NCBI RefSeq assembly: GCF_000317145.1 | Contig: NC_020053.1 | Span: 270,519-334,518, forward strand | Length of the DNA stretch: 64,000 nt | Direction of reading: 5' to 3' | Source of the DNA: Chamaesiphon minutus PCC 6605 | Lineage (GTDB): Bacteria > Cyanobacteriota > Cyanobacteriia > Cyanobacteriales > Chamaesiphonaceae | Shown here: piece by piece, positions 24,839 to 33,786 of the stretch | How the letters are laid out: each line of letters begins with the position of its first letter | Numbering within the stretch: position 1 is the stretch's first letter | The notes under the pieces: generated by a model | Seen by the model: only the letters and a program-made list of their open reading frames with translations | Database searches by the model: none | Told to the model about the DNA's origin: nothing | Program-made: the position numbers and the translations under genes

Positions 24839-26106
24839 CTGTCGGGGCGACTTGTCGCCTATAACGCTGATAGGATAAGTCTCATAGCTCTCAAGCCTTG
24901 TTGATAATTAGGTAGTTTATGTGGGGACAAAGACATTAATTCAACAACAACCTGCCAATTACTAGATGTTGAATCGACCCATGATTCACCCCAGAGTCCA
25001 ATATAGAAAGTGCTATGTCTAGCATATTTTCGGTGATGTTCTGTTTTTCTGCCGAGATATTCTTGAACTTGCTTTGATTTGATATCTATCCCTTGGATGA
25101 TACTCTTCAAGTATGCTAGTGATAGCAAAATCAATAATTTGCTCAATCGTTCGCCCGTTAAATTAGTCTTTTCTAAGTTATATCCTCCGCCCTTAAAGTC
25201 TCGAAACATCTCCTCAATTCCAAATCTTTTAGCATAGGTATCAACTGCTGCTTGTAGATCTGCCAAGCTGGTCAGAATATACCAAGGCTCTTTTGTGGTA
25301 ATATTTCGATATTTACCTAGCCATTTACCTGCTAGGTTAAATCCTTCAACTGGTGCAGTTTTTCTAATTGTTACTTCTTGATTAAAAAAGCTATTTCCTG
25401 GCTCTAATCCTAGCCTTTTCAGTTCAGTCCACAATTCCTCTTCAGTCTTGATACAAACATTCTTTTTCAGTCGTAAACAGAAATCTATTTTCTGCTCTCT
25501 AAGCCAGTTCGCAAGAGTAACACTACAAAATTCACGATCTCCCAGTACCAACAAGCTATAATCTGATAGGGCAGCGAATACTGGGGTTAATACTAATTGT
25601 TGGTTTTCCAATGTACTGTTCCCTTGTTTATCAAGCATTTGCCAATAAATAGGAATTGCTCTCTTTCGCCAAATCATACTGACCATCAAAATATTGTTTG
25701 ATTGCCATTTGGTTCGATCTATTGCTAAATATATAATATTATTCTGTTTGACATTGCCTTTAATCCAAGCAATCACTAGTGATAACCAAACATTATCTAA
25801 ATCCCATTCATCATTTGATAAAAATCTCTGGACTTTTTTTCTTCTGCTTTCAAATTTAATTGGCATCGCTAGTTTTGTTGCGATGCTTTCTAGCGTGACT
25901 TCTTTAATAGATTGCACTACTTGAATCAATAAAATTGTCAATAAGTAGTTACCGCGTGTGAATTTTTCTGACAAATGGGCATGATACAATTCTGGTAACA
26001 TTTAATTGTTTTTTGGGTAAGAAGCTCTCTTACCCTATCTTTTTTGATACTATTTGTCTAGAGTTGTCTCTCTGCCGAGTTTTCAGGCGACCTGTCGCCC
26101 CGTCAG
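24839..26106. mobile_element. IS4-family insertion sequence, 1268 bp
   Basis: The ends are related inverted repeats: CTGTCGGGGCGACTTGTCGCC on the left and, reading inward, CTGACGGGGCGACAGGTCGCC on the right (about 18 of 21 match). The direct repeat TTCGATCGC occurs immediately outside both ends (24830-24838 and 26107-26115), a 9-bp target duplication. The transposase gene fills the element. Perfect target repeats and an intact frame indicate a fairly recent insertion. Confidence 0.88.
24859..26001 (-). CDS. IS4-family DDE transposase
   Basis: 380 residues, apparently full length. The catalytic triad can be placed at Asp95 (LAIDRTKW), Asp155 (LVLGDREFCS) and Glu263/264 within the Y-(2)-R-(3)-E-(6)-K type signature (AKRFGIEEMFRDFKGG). 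The N-terminal region is helical and basic, as expected for end binding. It has its own inverted repeats and no frameshift, so the element may still be active. Confidence 0.9.
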   Translation of the reverse strand: MLPELYHAHLSEKFTRGNYLLTILLIQVVQSIKEVTLESIATKLAMPIKFESRRKKVQRFLSNDEWDLDNVWLSLVIAWIKGNVKQNNIIYLAIDRTKWQSNNILMVSMIWRKRAIPIYWQMLDKQGNSTLENQQLVLTPVFAALSDYSLLVLGDREFCSVTLANWLREQKIDFCLRLKKNVCIKTEEELWTELKRLGLEPGNSFFNQEVTIRKTAPVEGFNLAGKWLGKYRNITTKEPWYILTSLADLQAAVDTYAKRFGIEEMFRDFKGGGYNLEKTNLTGERLSKLLILLSLAYLKSIIQGIDIKSKQVQEYLGRKTEHHRKYARHSTFYIGLWGESWVDSTSSNWQVVVELMSLSPHKLPNYQQGLRAMRLILSAL

Positions 26107-26557
26107 TTCGATCGCTTATCACCAATAGGAGTAATGCAAAGTTCGGAGGCGATCGCTTTGAGGTTGGCTAAAGATTGTGTTTGGAGCCATTCACGACAAA
26201 TTACAGCGGCTGCGAGGTCGTTAGTGAGATCGTTACCCTGAATAGTCTCTACGAGGGGTGTCGATCGATCTTCAACGATCTTTATTCGATCGTAGACCAT
26301 CGCGGTTGAAGGTTGCGGCAAGAATTGAATTGCAATCAAAAAGTAGGCAATAAACAACAATAATGGGAACAGAGCTTGGTTAATGGCGGACATTTTTCAA
26401 CTATAAATTTCACACTCACAAAGCGAAGCTACCAAAAGCGATATTCACTAACAACTGAATGGCTAAGGAGTTATCCTTCACCTCAGCAAATCTAACAATC
26501 GCCTCACTTTCAAACGATAAGTACAAGACATTAGCTTGTTTTCTGATAAAATAAATA

Positions 26558-26583
26558 GAGCGGCAATCGCTTAATTGCCGCTC
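26558..26583 (-). terminator. Stem-loop between divergent genes
   Basis: AGCGGCAAT / ATTGCCGCT arms with a 6-8 nt loop; on the minus strand it is followed by CTATTTATTTTATC. No annotated gene would be terminated by it in that direction, so it may end antisense transcription from the repeat region, or be part of the leader of the 98-residue gene. Confidence 0.4.
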
Positions 26584-26616
26584 ATAGATTGATTAATAGT
26601 TTCACTTTAATTATAG

Positions 26617-26913
26617 ATGAAAATTCGTGGCGATCGAGTACCCGGTCGAAGCGGAACTCTCTATCAACGCACCAAGAAAAAACAGTTACAGAACGGACAA
26701 ACCAAAGAATATCCCCTCGTCCCTGGGGATCGAGATCCCCACAATATCGAGCATTGGTTTTGGCAACTAACATACAAGGAGAAGCAAGCAGATGGAAAAT
26801 ATAAATCCCGCACCGTCTCTGTTGCACCGGAACAGGTAGCAGCGGTTAAGGTCTTAATTGCCGGAAATGCACAGCTAGAGCTGATTATAAGTTATTTGCG
26901 TGGTTCCACGTAA
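26617..26913 (+). CDS. Small basic protein whose stop codon lies in the flanking palindrome
   Basis: 98 residues. It begins MKIRGDRVPGRSGTLYQRTKKKQLQNG and has a WFWQLTYKEKQADGKYKSRTVSV segment that resembles small cyanobacterial nucleic-acid-associated proteins with a Tyr/Trp-rich strand followed by KSR. The C-terminal helix (VKVLIAGNAQLELIISYLRGST) ends exactly in the first 22-bp palindrome: the last residues GST and the TAA are read from the half-site GTTCCACGTAA. Decayed copies of the same C-terminus recur in the repeat blocks on both sides of the BREX island, so this gene appears to belong to the repeat unit. No function is assigned. Confidence 0.6.
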   Translation: MKIRGDRVPGRSGTLYQRTKKKQLQNGQTKEYPLVPGDRDPHNIEHWFWQLTYKEKQADGKYKSRTVSVAPEQVAAVKVLIAGNAQLELIISYLRGST

Positions 26914-27202
26914 TTACGTGGAACTAAATAAAAGCTTTAAATCCTTACTCAGCAACAATTATAGTCTTCTCATATCCGATCTAGTGCTGGCTATTCCTAG
27001 AGTAGGATTACAACAAAAGTACTTTTGAATAACGGTTTTAGCTTATGCGTACAGTTCCACGTAATTACGTGGAACTGAATCGACAAATAAACTACCAGCA
27101 CACTGGGGATAGGTGGCAACTGTAAAAGAATTAATCGCCAGAAACCTACAGTCAGACACAATCTTGGGTTATTTGCATGGTTCCACGTAATTACGTGGAA
27201 CC
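26903..27202. repeat. Direct repeat block A bounding the BREX island, with three 22-bp palindromes
   Basis: Three identical palindromes (half-site GTTCCACGTAA plus its mirror) lie at 26903-26924, 27054-27075 and 27180-27201. The sequence between them (AATCCTTACTCAG, ATAGTCTT, CATATCCGATC, AGTGCTGGCTA, AAACTACCAGCA, GAATTAATCGCCAGAAACCT) recurs in the same order and orientation in block B at 48504-48836. The first spacing is 151 bp in both blocks. The region 27203-27463 beyond it is non-coding and holds a faint further copy of the inter-palindrome sequence. Blocks A and B enclose all BREX genes. Confidence 0.85.
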
Positions 27203-27463
27203 AGATCTTAACTTGTAGTCTTTACTAAATCAGCATTTCAGATTATAGATACCCGATCGATCTCACCCGATCTCGAGTACAGGATTGCGATTGAAATGCC
27301 TCTCAGTGGAGAGCGATGTTATCCCAAAACTCATTATGTCTGTACTCTCAGAAGAAGCTATTGCATAAATACAATCGCACAATGGTCTACCGCACAGTGT
27401 TTGGCAGATTAAATTTTCACAGCCAGCGACTATTTCACTGCGCTTGTCAAAACAGCAAACTCG

Positions 27464-29578
27464 TTACTTCAACACTCTTTGAAGAAATTCAATAGATTTG
27501 GGAATGTCTAGCAAGTAGTTTTGAATGATTTCAATAGAATAGATGTCCGGTAATGCTTGTTGAAATTTACTTAGTCGATACTCTGGTAAATTCATTGATA
27601 TAGCAGCTAGAGTTTCTGCCGATCGCCAAAATGAAGGGTTAGAAATTTCGGCGATCGCCAGTTTCAAACTATTTATGGTAAAACTATCTCCTTCAATTTT
27701 TAATTTAAAATTATCGACAACTATTTTTGAGTCTGAATAAACTTGCAGTCCATATTTAAGAGTGTGATTGATGGCACCACCTGCAAATGTCCACCAGATG
27801 GCTCGATCTGGGTCGAATTGCAGACTCCAACCAGAGGACTTGAGTAGCGGGGCTAGTTCGTGCCGATATTCATTTAGTACGAACTGTGCTCGCTCGTCAA
27901 GGTAAGGGAGCGAATCTTGACTGAGAATGATTTGCCGAACCTGCTGACATAGTTCAAATCCCAGCAATTGCGGGATGAATCCTCCCCAACTGGGCTTTTT
28001 CCCGCGTGGAGCTGGCATCACCAGCACGCTGCGTTCTGCATGGTTAACGTGCGATACCGTCCAAGATCTCCCGCCTAAAATGAATGAGCTAACTTCTGGA
28101 ACTAGTTTATCGACGAAAATCTGCTCTAAGGAGCCAATCGTATAGTTGGCTTTAGTTTGAACTTTATAAAGCTGCGGGCTACTAAAGACAGCATAAAGCT
28201 CCATAAAATTCTTCCGACCATAGACCTTCTCTGCTTTATCGCCGATCGATAGCAACCCTCCAGATCCAAATAGATACCCTGTCTGAATCATATACTGGAT
28301 CAGGGTTTCAAATTCTGCGTAGTCAATCCCGCTAAAGTCAGGTACGACCGAAAGATACTCCCAGCATCGCTCGGTGCTCACACCACCAAACTGAAGTGTT
28401 AGTGCCAGTAATTGATGCACTAGAACAGGCCAAGCTCTAGTCTGAACGGGAACTGACTCAACCCATCCCGTTCTTGCCAGTTCGATGATGGAGATCGCTT
28501 GTAAAACTGGTTCGATATCTTCGCAGTAAAAGGTGGTGTTGGCTTGCTGTCCGGCACGGCGACCCGTGCGACCGAGCCGCTGCAAAAATGAGGATACTGT
28601 CGAGGGTGCATTGGCTTGGAGCACTAGGTCTAGATCGCCGACATCGATGCCGAGTTCTAAAGTTGAAGTGCAAACGATACAGGCGTTTGTCCCATAATGA
28701 AATCGAGCTTCCGCAGCAGTCCGTTCTTCTAGCGAGACCGAGCTGTGGTGGACGAAGACATCGGTGCCGCGATCGCGCATTCGATCGGCAATGTCTTCGG
28801 CAAGGGCGCGACTTTGACAGAAGAATAGGCTTTTTCGATCGGCAGCTTTAGTGCTGGCTGCCGTTGCCATACTGCCAATGGTGTCGTTGAGATAAATTCT
28901 GAGGTCTTTATGCGAAGTTATTTTGGGCGGGTCGATAATACAACACTCTCTGCGGGAAGTCCCCTGCATCCAGGTCAGGATATCCGCTGGATTCCCAACG
29001 GTAGCACTCAGCCCGATCCGTTGAATGTCATTAGGTGTAAATTTTGCCAACCGCTCCAACACGGAAATGAGTTGCGTGCCACGATCGCTGCCAGCCAGAG
29101 AGTGAACTTCGTCGATGACGATCGCTCGTAAATCCTGAAATAGTTGGGCATGGGGCACCTTTGCCGAGAGGAGCATGACTTCTAATGATTCTGGCGTGGT
29201 CATTAGCAGTGCCGCAGGTTCGTTCAGAAACCGTTTTTTGTCAGCAGCTTTGACATCCCCATGCCAGAGGAATCGCCTTAATCCAACCATCTCGGTGTAA
29301 CGCCCCAATCGATCTGCTTGATTGTTCAATAGGGCTTTAATCGGCGCGACATAGATCGTCCCAACCCCTTTGGGTTCGTCAGTCATCAACGTCGCCAGGA
29401 GCGGAAACATCGCTGCTTCTGTCTTGCCACCTGCGGTCGGGGCGAGGATGACCGCATTTTTGCCGTCAAGTAAGGCGTGGCTCGATAGTTCTTGCACCGG
29501 ACGCAGCGAAGTCCAGCCTAAGTTTGTAGCGATCGCTGCTTGGAGTCGGGGCGGAAAGCGGGAGAAGGCGGATGTCAT
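27464..29578 (-). CDS. brxHI: BREX helicase BrxHI (Lhr-like)
   Basis: 704 residues. Superfamily 2 motifs: LAPTAGGKTEAA (Walker A, 45-56), TTPESLEVML, IDEVHSLAG (155-163, Walker B), GLSATVGNP (motif III) and a C-terminal LGRTGRRAG (motif VI, about 337), followed by a long Lhr-type C-terminal region. Order and neighbours (brxD 2 bp upstream, then pglZ) identify it as BrxHI, the helicase that replaces the Lon-type protease in type 2 and type 6 BREX. It is the last gene of the operon. Length and motifs look intact. Confidence 0.85.
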   Translation of the reverse strand: MTSAFSRFPPRLQAAIATNLGWTSLRPVQELSSHALLDGKNAVILAPTAGGKTEAAMFPLLATLMTDEPKGVGTIYVAPIKALLNNQADRLGRYTEMVGLRRFLWHGDVKAADKKRFLNEPAALLMTTPESLEVMLLSAKVPHAQLFQDLRAIVIDEVHSLAGSDRGTQLISVLERLAKFTPNDIQRIGLSATVGNPADILTWMQGTSRRECCIIDPPKITSHKDLRIYLNDTIGSMATAASTKAADRKSLFFCQSRALAEDIADRMRDRGTDVFVHHSSVSLEERTAAEARFHYGTNACIVCTSTLELGIDVGDLDLVLQANAPSTVSSFLQRLGRTGRRAGQQANTTFYCEDIEPVLQAISIIELARTGWVESVPVQTRAWPVLVHQLLALTLQFGGVSTERCWEYLSVVPDFSGIDYAEFETLIQYMIQTGYLFGSGGLLSIGDKAEKVYGRKNFMELYAVFSSPQLYKVQTKANYTIGSLEQIFVDKLVPEVSSFILGGRSWTVSHVNHAERSVLVMPAPRGKKPSWGGFIPQLLGFELCQQVRQIILSQDSLPYLDERAQFVLNEYRHELAPLLKSSGWSLQFDPDRAIWWTFAGGAINHTLKYGLQVYSDSKIVVDNFKLKIEGDSFTINSLKLAIAEISNPSFWRSAETLAAISMNLPEYRLSKFQQALPDIYSIEIIQNYLLDIPKSIEFLQRVLK

Positions 29579-29580
29579 GG

Positions 29581-30900
29581 CTAAAACTCAACTAGGGCGT
29601 ATCCCCGATCGTCCTCTGGTTCGGGATCGAGATAGGGGAGTCCTGCGCTCAATCTCTGTTCGATCTCATTCAGTGCAGTTTTATCGAAGCCTGCCACTAC
29701 CATCGGATCGTAGTCTTCATTCTCATCGGTGAGATCTAGCACATTGACGAATTGCCGGAGGAACTGACGGGGGACTACGCCCACATCGCCTTGGAAACCT
29801 TGAGTGGTCTTTGCCACTAATCGATCGATAAAGTCTACTGTAACTTTGTTCATCAGACGGTGGCGATCGACTGCGGGAAATATTTCCCTTAACTTGAGCG
29901 CAACTTCCTTCAGGCGATTGGCATCGAAGGGTTTGAGTTCTAGCTGAGGCTGGCGAGTGCTAACAAATCCGCCTTCATCTTGGAACTTAATCCGCTCGTA
30001 GAGTGGCTGGAGTCCGGCAACACCGCGTTGGGTGTCGAAGAATTCCGAGGTTCCGGTAAATAACCACAGCAACCCACGAAAGCGATCCGCCGCATCGCAA
30101 ATCTGGCGGATACCGTTGAGGGATTTACCGCGCACATCATGGCGCATTCTCAAAATAGTCTCAGCTTCATCGATCGCGATGACCAGTCCTTTATAACCTG
30201 CTGCCTTAGTGATTTCCAGAATACCCTGGAGGTAGTCTAGGGCTTCGCGACTGCCGATGTCACCCTTAATGCCTGCGACCTTCTTGGCACTGGCAGATAC
30301 ATTTTCACTACCGGATAGCCAAGCTAGTAAGGCACTGGCTTCGGCGACTTCGCCTTGTTGTTTGAGTTGAAAAATTGCGCGGAGGACTCGCGCCATATCT
30401 TCTGGAGCTTTGCCAGCGGTAAGAGATGCTAATTCCTCTTCCATCCGCTGTTGGACTTGGGTATCGAAGCCCTCGCCGTCTTCGTCAGCACCGCCAGCAA
30501 TCAGCGCGTCTTCGACTTTGGCAATCCAGCGATCGATGATGTCGCTCAGGGCACCTCTGGGGCAAGAACTGGTACCTAATTCTTGCACCACTTTCCGATA
30601 CACATCGTCAAATTTATAAAAATGCAGGTCGTTATCCGAGACGACGACAAAGCTAGTGGCAAACCCTTGCGCCTGGGCTTCTAAGACAGCCAGACGAGAC
30701 ATGAATGTTTTCCCACAGCCATAACCACCCCTGAGAAACTTGAATACTCCTTCCCCACTGGCCGCGAGACTGAGTTGACGACGGATTTCGGTCTGTTGCT
30801 TATCGATCCCGACGGCAAAGGCTTCTAGCCCCCGTTCGGGCACTGTGCCGGAGCGGAGTCGCTCTAAAATATGCGCTGTGTCTTTTTCGCTGATTGCCAT
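29581..30900 (-). CDS. brxD: BREX ATP-binding protein BrxD
   Basis: 439 residues. GGYGCGKTF (58-66) is the Walker A motif, with VIAIDEAETILRM as Walker B near 245 and an arginine-rich sensor region downstream. This domain pattern is the AAA-type BREX ATP-binding protein (DUF2791 family). It lies between pglZ (12-bp gap) and brxHI (2-bp gap), the order typical of type 6. The frame is intact. It is required in the pathway as an ATPase of unknown substrate. Confidence 0.85.
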   Translation of the reverse strand: MAISEKDTAHILERLRSGTVPERGLEAFAVGIDKQQTEIRRQLSLAASGEGVFKFLRGGYGCGKTFMSRLAVLEAQAQGFATSFVVVSDNDLHFYKFDDVYRKVVQELGTSSCPRGALSDIIDRWIAKVEDALIAGGADEDGEGFDTQVQQRMEEELASLTAGKAPEDMARVLRAIFQLKQQGEVAEASALLAWLSGSENVSASAKKVAGIKGDIGSREALDYLQGILEITKAAGYKGLVIAIDEAETILRMRHDVRGKSLNGIRQICDAADRFRGLLWLFTGTSEFFDTQRGVAGLQPLYERIKFQDEGGFVSTRQPQLELKPFDANRLKEVALKLREIFPAVDRHRLMNKVTVDFIDRLVAKTTQGFQGDVGVVPRQFLRQFVNVLDLTDENEDYDPMVVAGFDKTALNEIEQRLSAGLPYLDPEPEDDRGYALVEF

Positions 30901-30912
30901 ATCGAATCGAGG

Positions 30913-33786
30913 TTAGGTTTGTTTGACGTAGCGTTTACCACTACTGGTAGCTTCAATCCTGACTGAGAACGGTACTTTCTGGAGATGTTCCTCAAAGGCG
31001 ACAGCGAAGCGGCGAACTTGACGCGGATTGCCTAAAATTACCGCCAGTTCGGATTCCGCGATCGACCCATGCTGCTGGAGGTGGAGAAAAACTCGACTCA
31101 CATTGGGGTCGGCAAAACTATCTTCCCAATCGCCACCAGTCTGAACTGCATTGGGCGCATCTTTCGTCCGGCGTAGGGTGCCAGCGACCTTAAAGTACGA
31201 CTCTAGAGTTGCAGGTTCGACATCTTCTGAAGCATCGGGATGGTAAACCTCGATTTTGACTCGTTCGTCTTGGCTTCCGGCGAGGTCGAAGACCACCTCC
31301 ACCCATTCTGCATCCAATTGGACGGGGATCTGCTGATTTTGAATTACAACATTGGGTACATCTTTAATATTTACTTGGATATCGTGACGATCTGGTACCC
31401 TCAGAGCTAAGGAGATCGTTTTAGCTCCGGTAAAACTGAGTACGCCTTGGGCGACAGGTGCTGGTTTGACTCGAATTTTCAGCCGACTAAATCCGGCAAT
31501 ATCTGGTTGCGCTTGGACTTCTACCGCGTATTTGACGGTTTTGAAACTGGTGACATCGCGATTATGCGATACGCTCAACACCGGAATCACCCGCTCTTGG
31601 AGGCTATTACCACCGTGAACGAAGGTTGCGCCAGGAATCCCCGTTGCAAATACCGCTGTATCTTTACGAAAGAGCAAATATCCGGTCTGACCTTCATAGT
31701 TAAGTGCGCCCAGAGAAACTGTGACGGTTTCCGTCTCGGAGCGCGGATGGTCGTCTAGGATATAACGCCGTTGCGGAGCGCGGATCGTCCCCCAGGGTGC
31801 CTGTTTGGTGGTCTGGTCTTGGAGTAGAAAACCATGATCGGCGGTAAAGACAAATTCAGTGATGCCGATGCTTTTGAGTCGATTCCATGCCGATTTTAAC
31901 TGCTTGAGGCATTCTTCAAAGGCAATTAAACCCAGATTGGCTTCCCCCGCATCGTCGATTTCTTGACTGTGAACGACGATTAAATCCGCATTCGCACATC
32001 CTTGCTTCAAACTGTCAGTCGATCGATCGCCGACTTCGCTCAATTTAAACATTCGCACTCGCCGCCGACCGGAATTGACATTATCCACACTGCGATCGCC
32101 CATCGCCCGCACCCGCTCTTCCGGCTTGCGGACGGTATATTCGCCCATCTTGAAGCCCTTGAATCCTCGATCGCTCCCCAGGGTAAGTCTTCCGGCTTTA
32201 CTCAGGGGGGCGAGGACGTTCATCCCTACAGCGGTAATGGTGGGTAACTCCGCATAACGCGCTCTGAGGGTAACGTTCGTGCCTGCACCTTCAAAAGCGG
32301 CGATCAGTTCGGTGGCCATCTCATAGCGAAAGGCATCGATGATGAAATAGGCTGTCTTTGCATTGGTTTGGGTGAGCGGATGCACCTCTTGCTCGTAGAG
32401 CGATCTCTGTTGCAGGGATTCTACTGGCAAAAATCCTTCACTTTCACAGATCTGGGCGAAGCTGTGGGCGAGGTCATCTGCCCATTCCCGATAACGGCTG
32501 CGAAGCTTGTCGGAAATTTCCAAAAGCGAACCAAAATGTGGCAGGGTCGAGCTTAAAAGTTTAGCCCGCTGTTGCTCGAATCTGCGGTGGGCGCGATCGA
32601 CTGTACACCCCGTTTGCGTGTAACCCTCTAAGGCACTGCTGAGATTAGTTCGACCCTGAAGCGGTTGCGGGTGGCGAACCAATGTCAGACCGAGGATAGC
32701 GGCATCCCGAATTAACGACCACTCGATCCGCCGAGTCCGATCGCGAGCCAGCCAGAAGGAGGGCTGCTCTAAACGAACTTGCGCCCACTCCAAAGCTTTT
32801 TCCCAGGCTTCCTGCTGGAGTGCCTGCAATGCTCCACCTAAGATGGCGTTTTCTTCGCTGAGGAAGGTATCGATTTTACCCAGATCTTCCGGTCGGAGAT
32901 CTTTTAGCTCCGGTTCTAGATGTCCTTCTACTTGTCTGGCGATCGTTTCATAGGCTTGGGGATGGCTGTCGCGCAGATAACCGACCAACCGATCGCAGGT
33001 TTGTTTGAGTGGTGCGGAGAGTTGTTTGAGCCGTTTCAGATCGTCCAGAATCGGCGATCGCGCAAGATCGTGGACATATTCGACGCACATCAGCCATGCG
33101 ACAAAGGTTTCGCCCAGGTCGCTAAAGGAGAGGGCTGCGGATTGCCGATAAAAGGTGTGGAAGGCTGTATCCATTCCCGTCTTGCGGTAGAGATAGTCGG
33201 AGAGGATGCTCAGACTCTGGGCATCGCTGAATTTGGTCTTAAAGCTAGTAGCTGCTGTGGCGATCGTGCTAGCTAACACCCATTCGAGGTCGAGACTTTC
33301 GAGGTATTGAGATCGATCGCCTTGCGGTTGGTTACAGGCGACTGCGAGCCAATTGTCTGCGGCACTCAGGTCTAGATTATCCGTGTTAAGGTAGGCTTCG
33401 ATCTTGTCGGGATTAACGTGTCCTGAAGCAGTTTCGCGAATGAGGGTATTGAGTGCCTTACGATAGCATTTGCCAGCGCGATACAACTCTAAGATCGGCG
33501 TTTTCCGAATGCTGTCGGTAGTATGTCCAGGCATGTGAATTAGCACGCGATCGGGTAATTCGCCGTTGCCATAAGGTTCTAGTGCCAGCAGCATTTCTAG
33601 GTAGCTGCCCCGAAATGGAATCACCGGAAAGGGGAATTGCTCTTGCTGGTAACGTTCCACCAGTCGATCGACATAGCTATTATACGCCGCGTCTTTATCG
33701 AGCCACACGACAATGCCATGCTGACGCAGTTCGTACTTCAGTTCTTCTTCTAAGGTGGTTGCGATCGAGCCGAGAGAGATCGTCAT
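30913..33786 (-). CDS. pglZ: BREX alkaline-phosphatase-superfamily protein PglZ
   Basis: 957 residues. The PglZ domain is recognisable by YFIIDAFRYEMATEL (metal-binding Asp, mid-protein) and FVFTADHGFLLQDQ (DHG motif, about 640), both typical of the alkaline phosphatase fold. N-terminal sequence (IVVWLDKDAAYNSYVDRL) matches PglZ of the BREX group. In studied systems PglZ is needed for both methylation and phage exclusion. The start overlaps an Xre/MbcA-type regulator gene by 4 bp, so the two are translationally coupled. It looks complete. Confidence 0.88.
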   Translation of the reverse strand: MTISLGSIATTLEEELKYELRQHGIVVWLDKDAAYNSYVDRLVERYQQEQFPFPVIPFRGSYLEMLLALEPYGNGELPDRVLIHMPGHTTDSIRKTPILELYRAGKCYRKALNTLIRETASGHVNPDKIEAYLNTDNLDLSAADNWLAVACNQPQGDRSQYLESLDLEWVLASTIATAATSFKTKFSDAQSLSILSDYLYRKTGMDTAFHTFYRQSAALSFSDLGETFVAWLMCVEYVHDLARSPILDDLKRLKQLSAPLKQTCDRLVGYLRDSHPQAYETIARQVEGHLEPELKDLRPEDLGKIDTFLSEENAILGGALQALQQEAWEKALEWAQVRLEQPSFWLARDRTRRIEWSLIRDAAILGLTLVRHPQPLQGRTNLSSALEGYTQTGCTVDRAHRRFEQQRAKLLSSTLPHFGSLLEISDKLRSRYREWADDLAHSFAQICESEGFLPVESLQQRSLYEQEVHPLTQTNAKTAYFIIDAFRYEMATELIAAFEGAGTNVTLRARYAELPTITAVGMNVLAPLSKAGRLTLGSDRGFKGFKMGEYTVRKPEERVRAMGDRSVDNVNSGRRRVRMFKLSEVGDRSTDSLKQGCANADLIVVHSQEIDDAGEANLGLIAFEECLKQLKSAWNRLKSIGITEFVFTADHGFLLQDQTTKQAPWGTIRAPQRRYILDDHPRSETETVTVSLGALNYEGQTGYLLFRKDTAVFATGIPGATFVHGGNSLQERVIPVLSVSHNRDVTSFKTVKYAVEVQAQPDIAGFSRLKIRVKPAPVAQGVLSFTGAKTISLALRVPDRHDIQVNIKDVPNVVIQNQQIPVQLDAEWVEVVFDLAGSQDERVKIEVYHPDASEDVEPATLESYFKVAGTLRRTKDAPNAVQTGGDWEDSFADPNVSRVFLHLQQHGSIAESELAVILGNPRQVRRFAVAFEEHLQKVPFSVRIEATSSGKRYVKQT

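Larger units (their letters stand above)
24754..26393 (-). pseudogene. Small gene split by the IS4-family element
   Basis: The 5' part (26107-26393) encodes an N-terminal membrane segment (ALFPLLLFIAYFLIAIQFLP) and then a helical region ending LKAIASELCITPIGDKRS, where the IS begins. Taking out the IS and one 9-bp target copy joins it in frame to 24754-24829, giving KLTWIDAIASTT and a stop 20 codons later, 120 residues in all. The restored LKAIA..L.I.P.GDKR...TWI.A motif is one I have seen as a SAP-like C-terminal unit in cyanobacterial proteins. As it stands, the gene would make a 96-residue product ending SN. Loss of function is likely but not certain. Confidence 0.75.

Noticed and set aside
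26903-27202. CRISPR array
   Set aside because: The regular palindromes look array-like, but units are 126-159 bp, spacers are themselves conserved between blocks, there are only three per block, and there are no cas genes.
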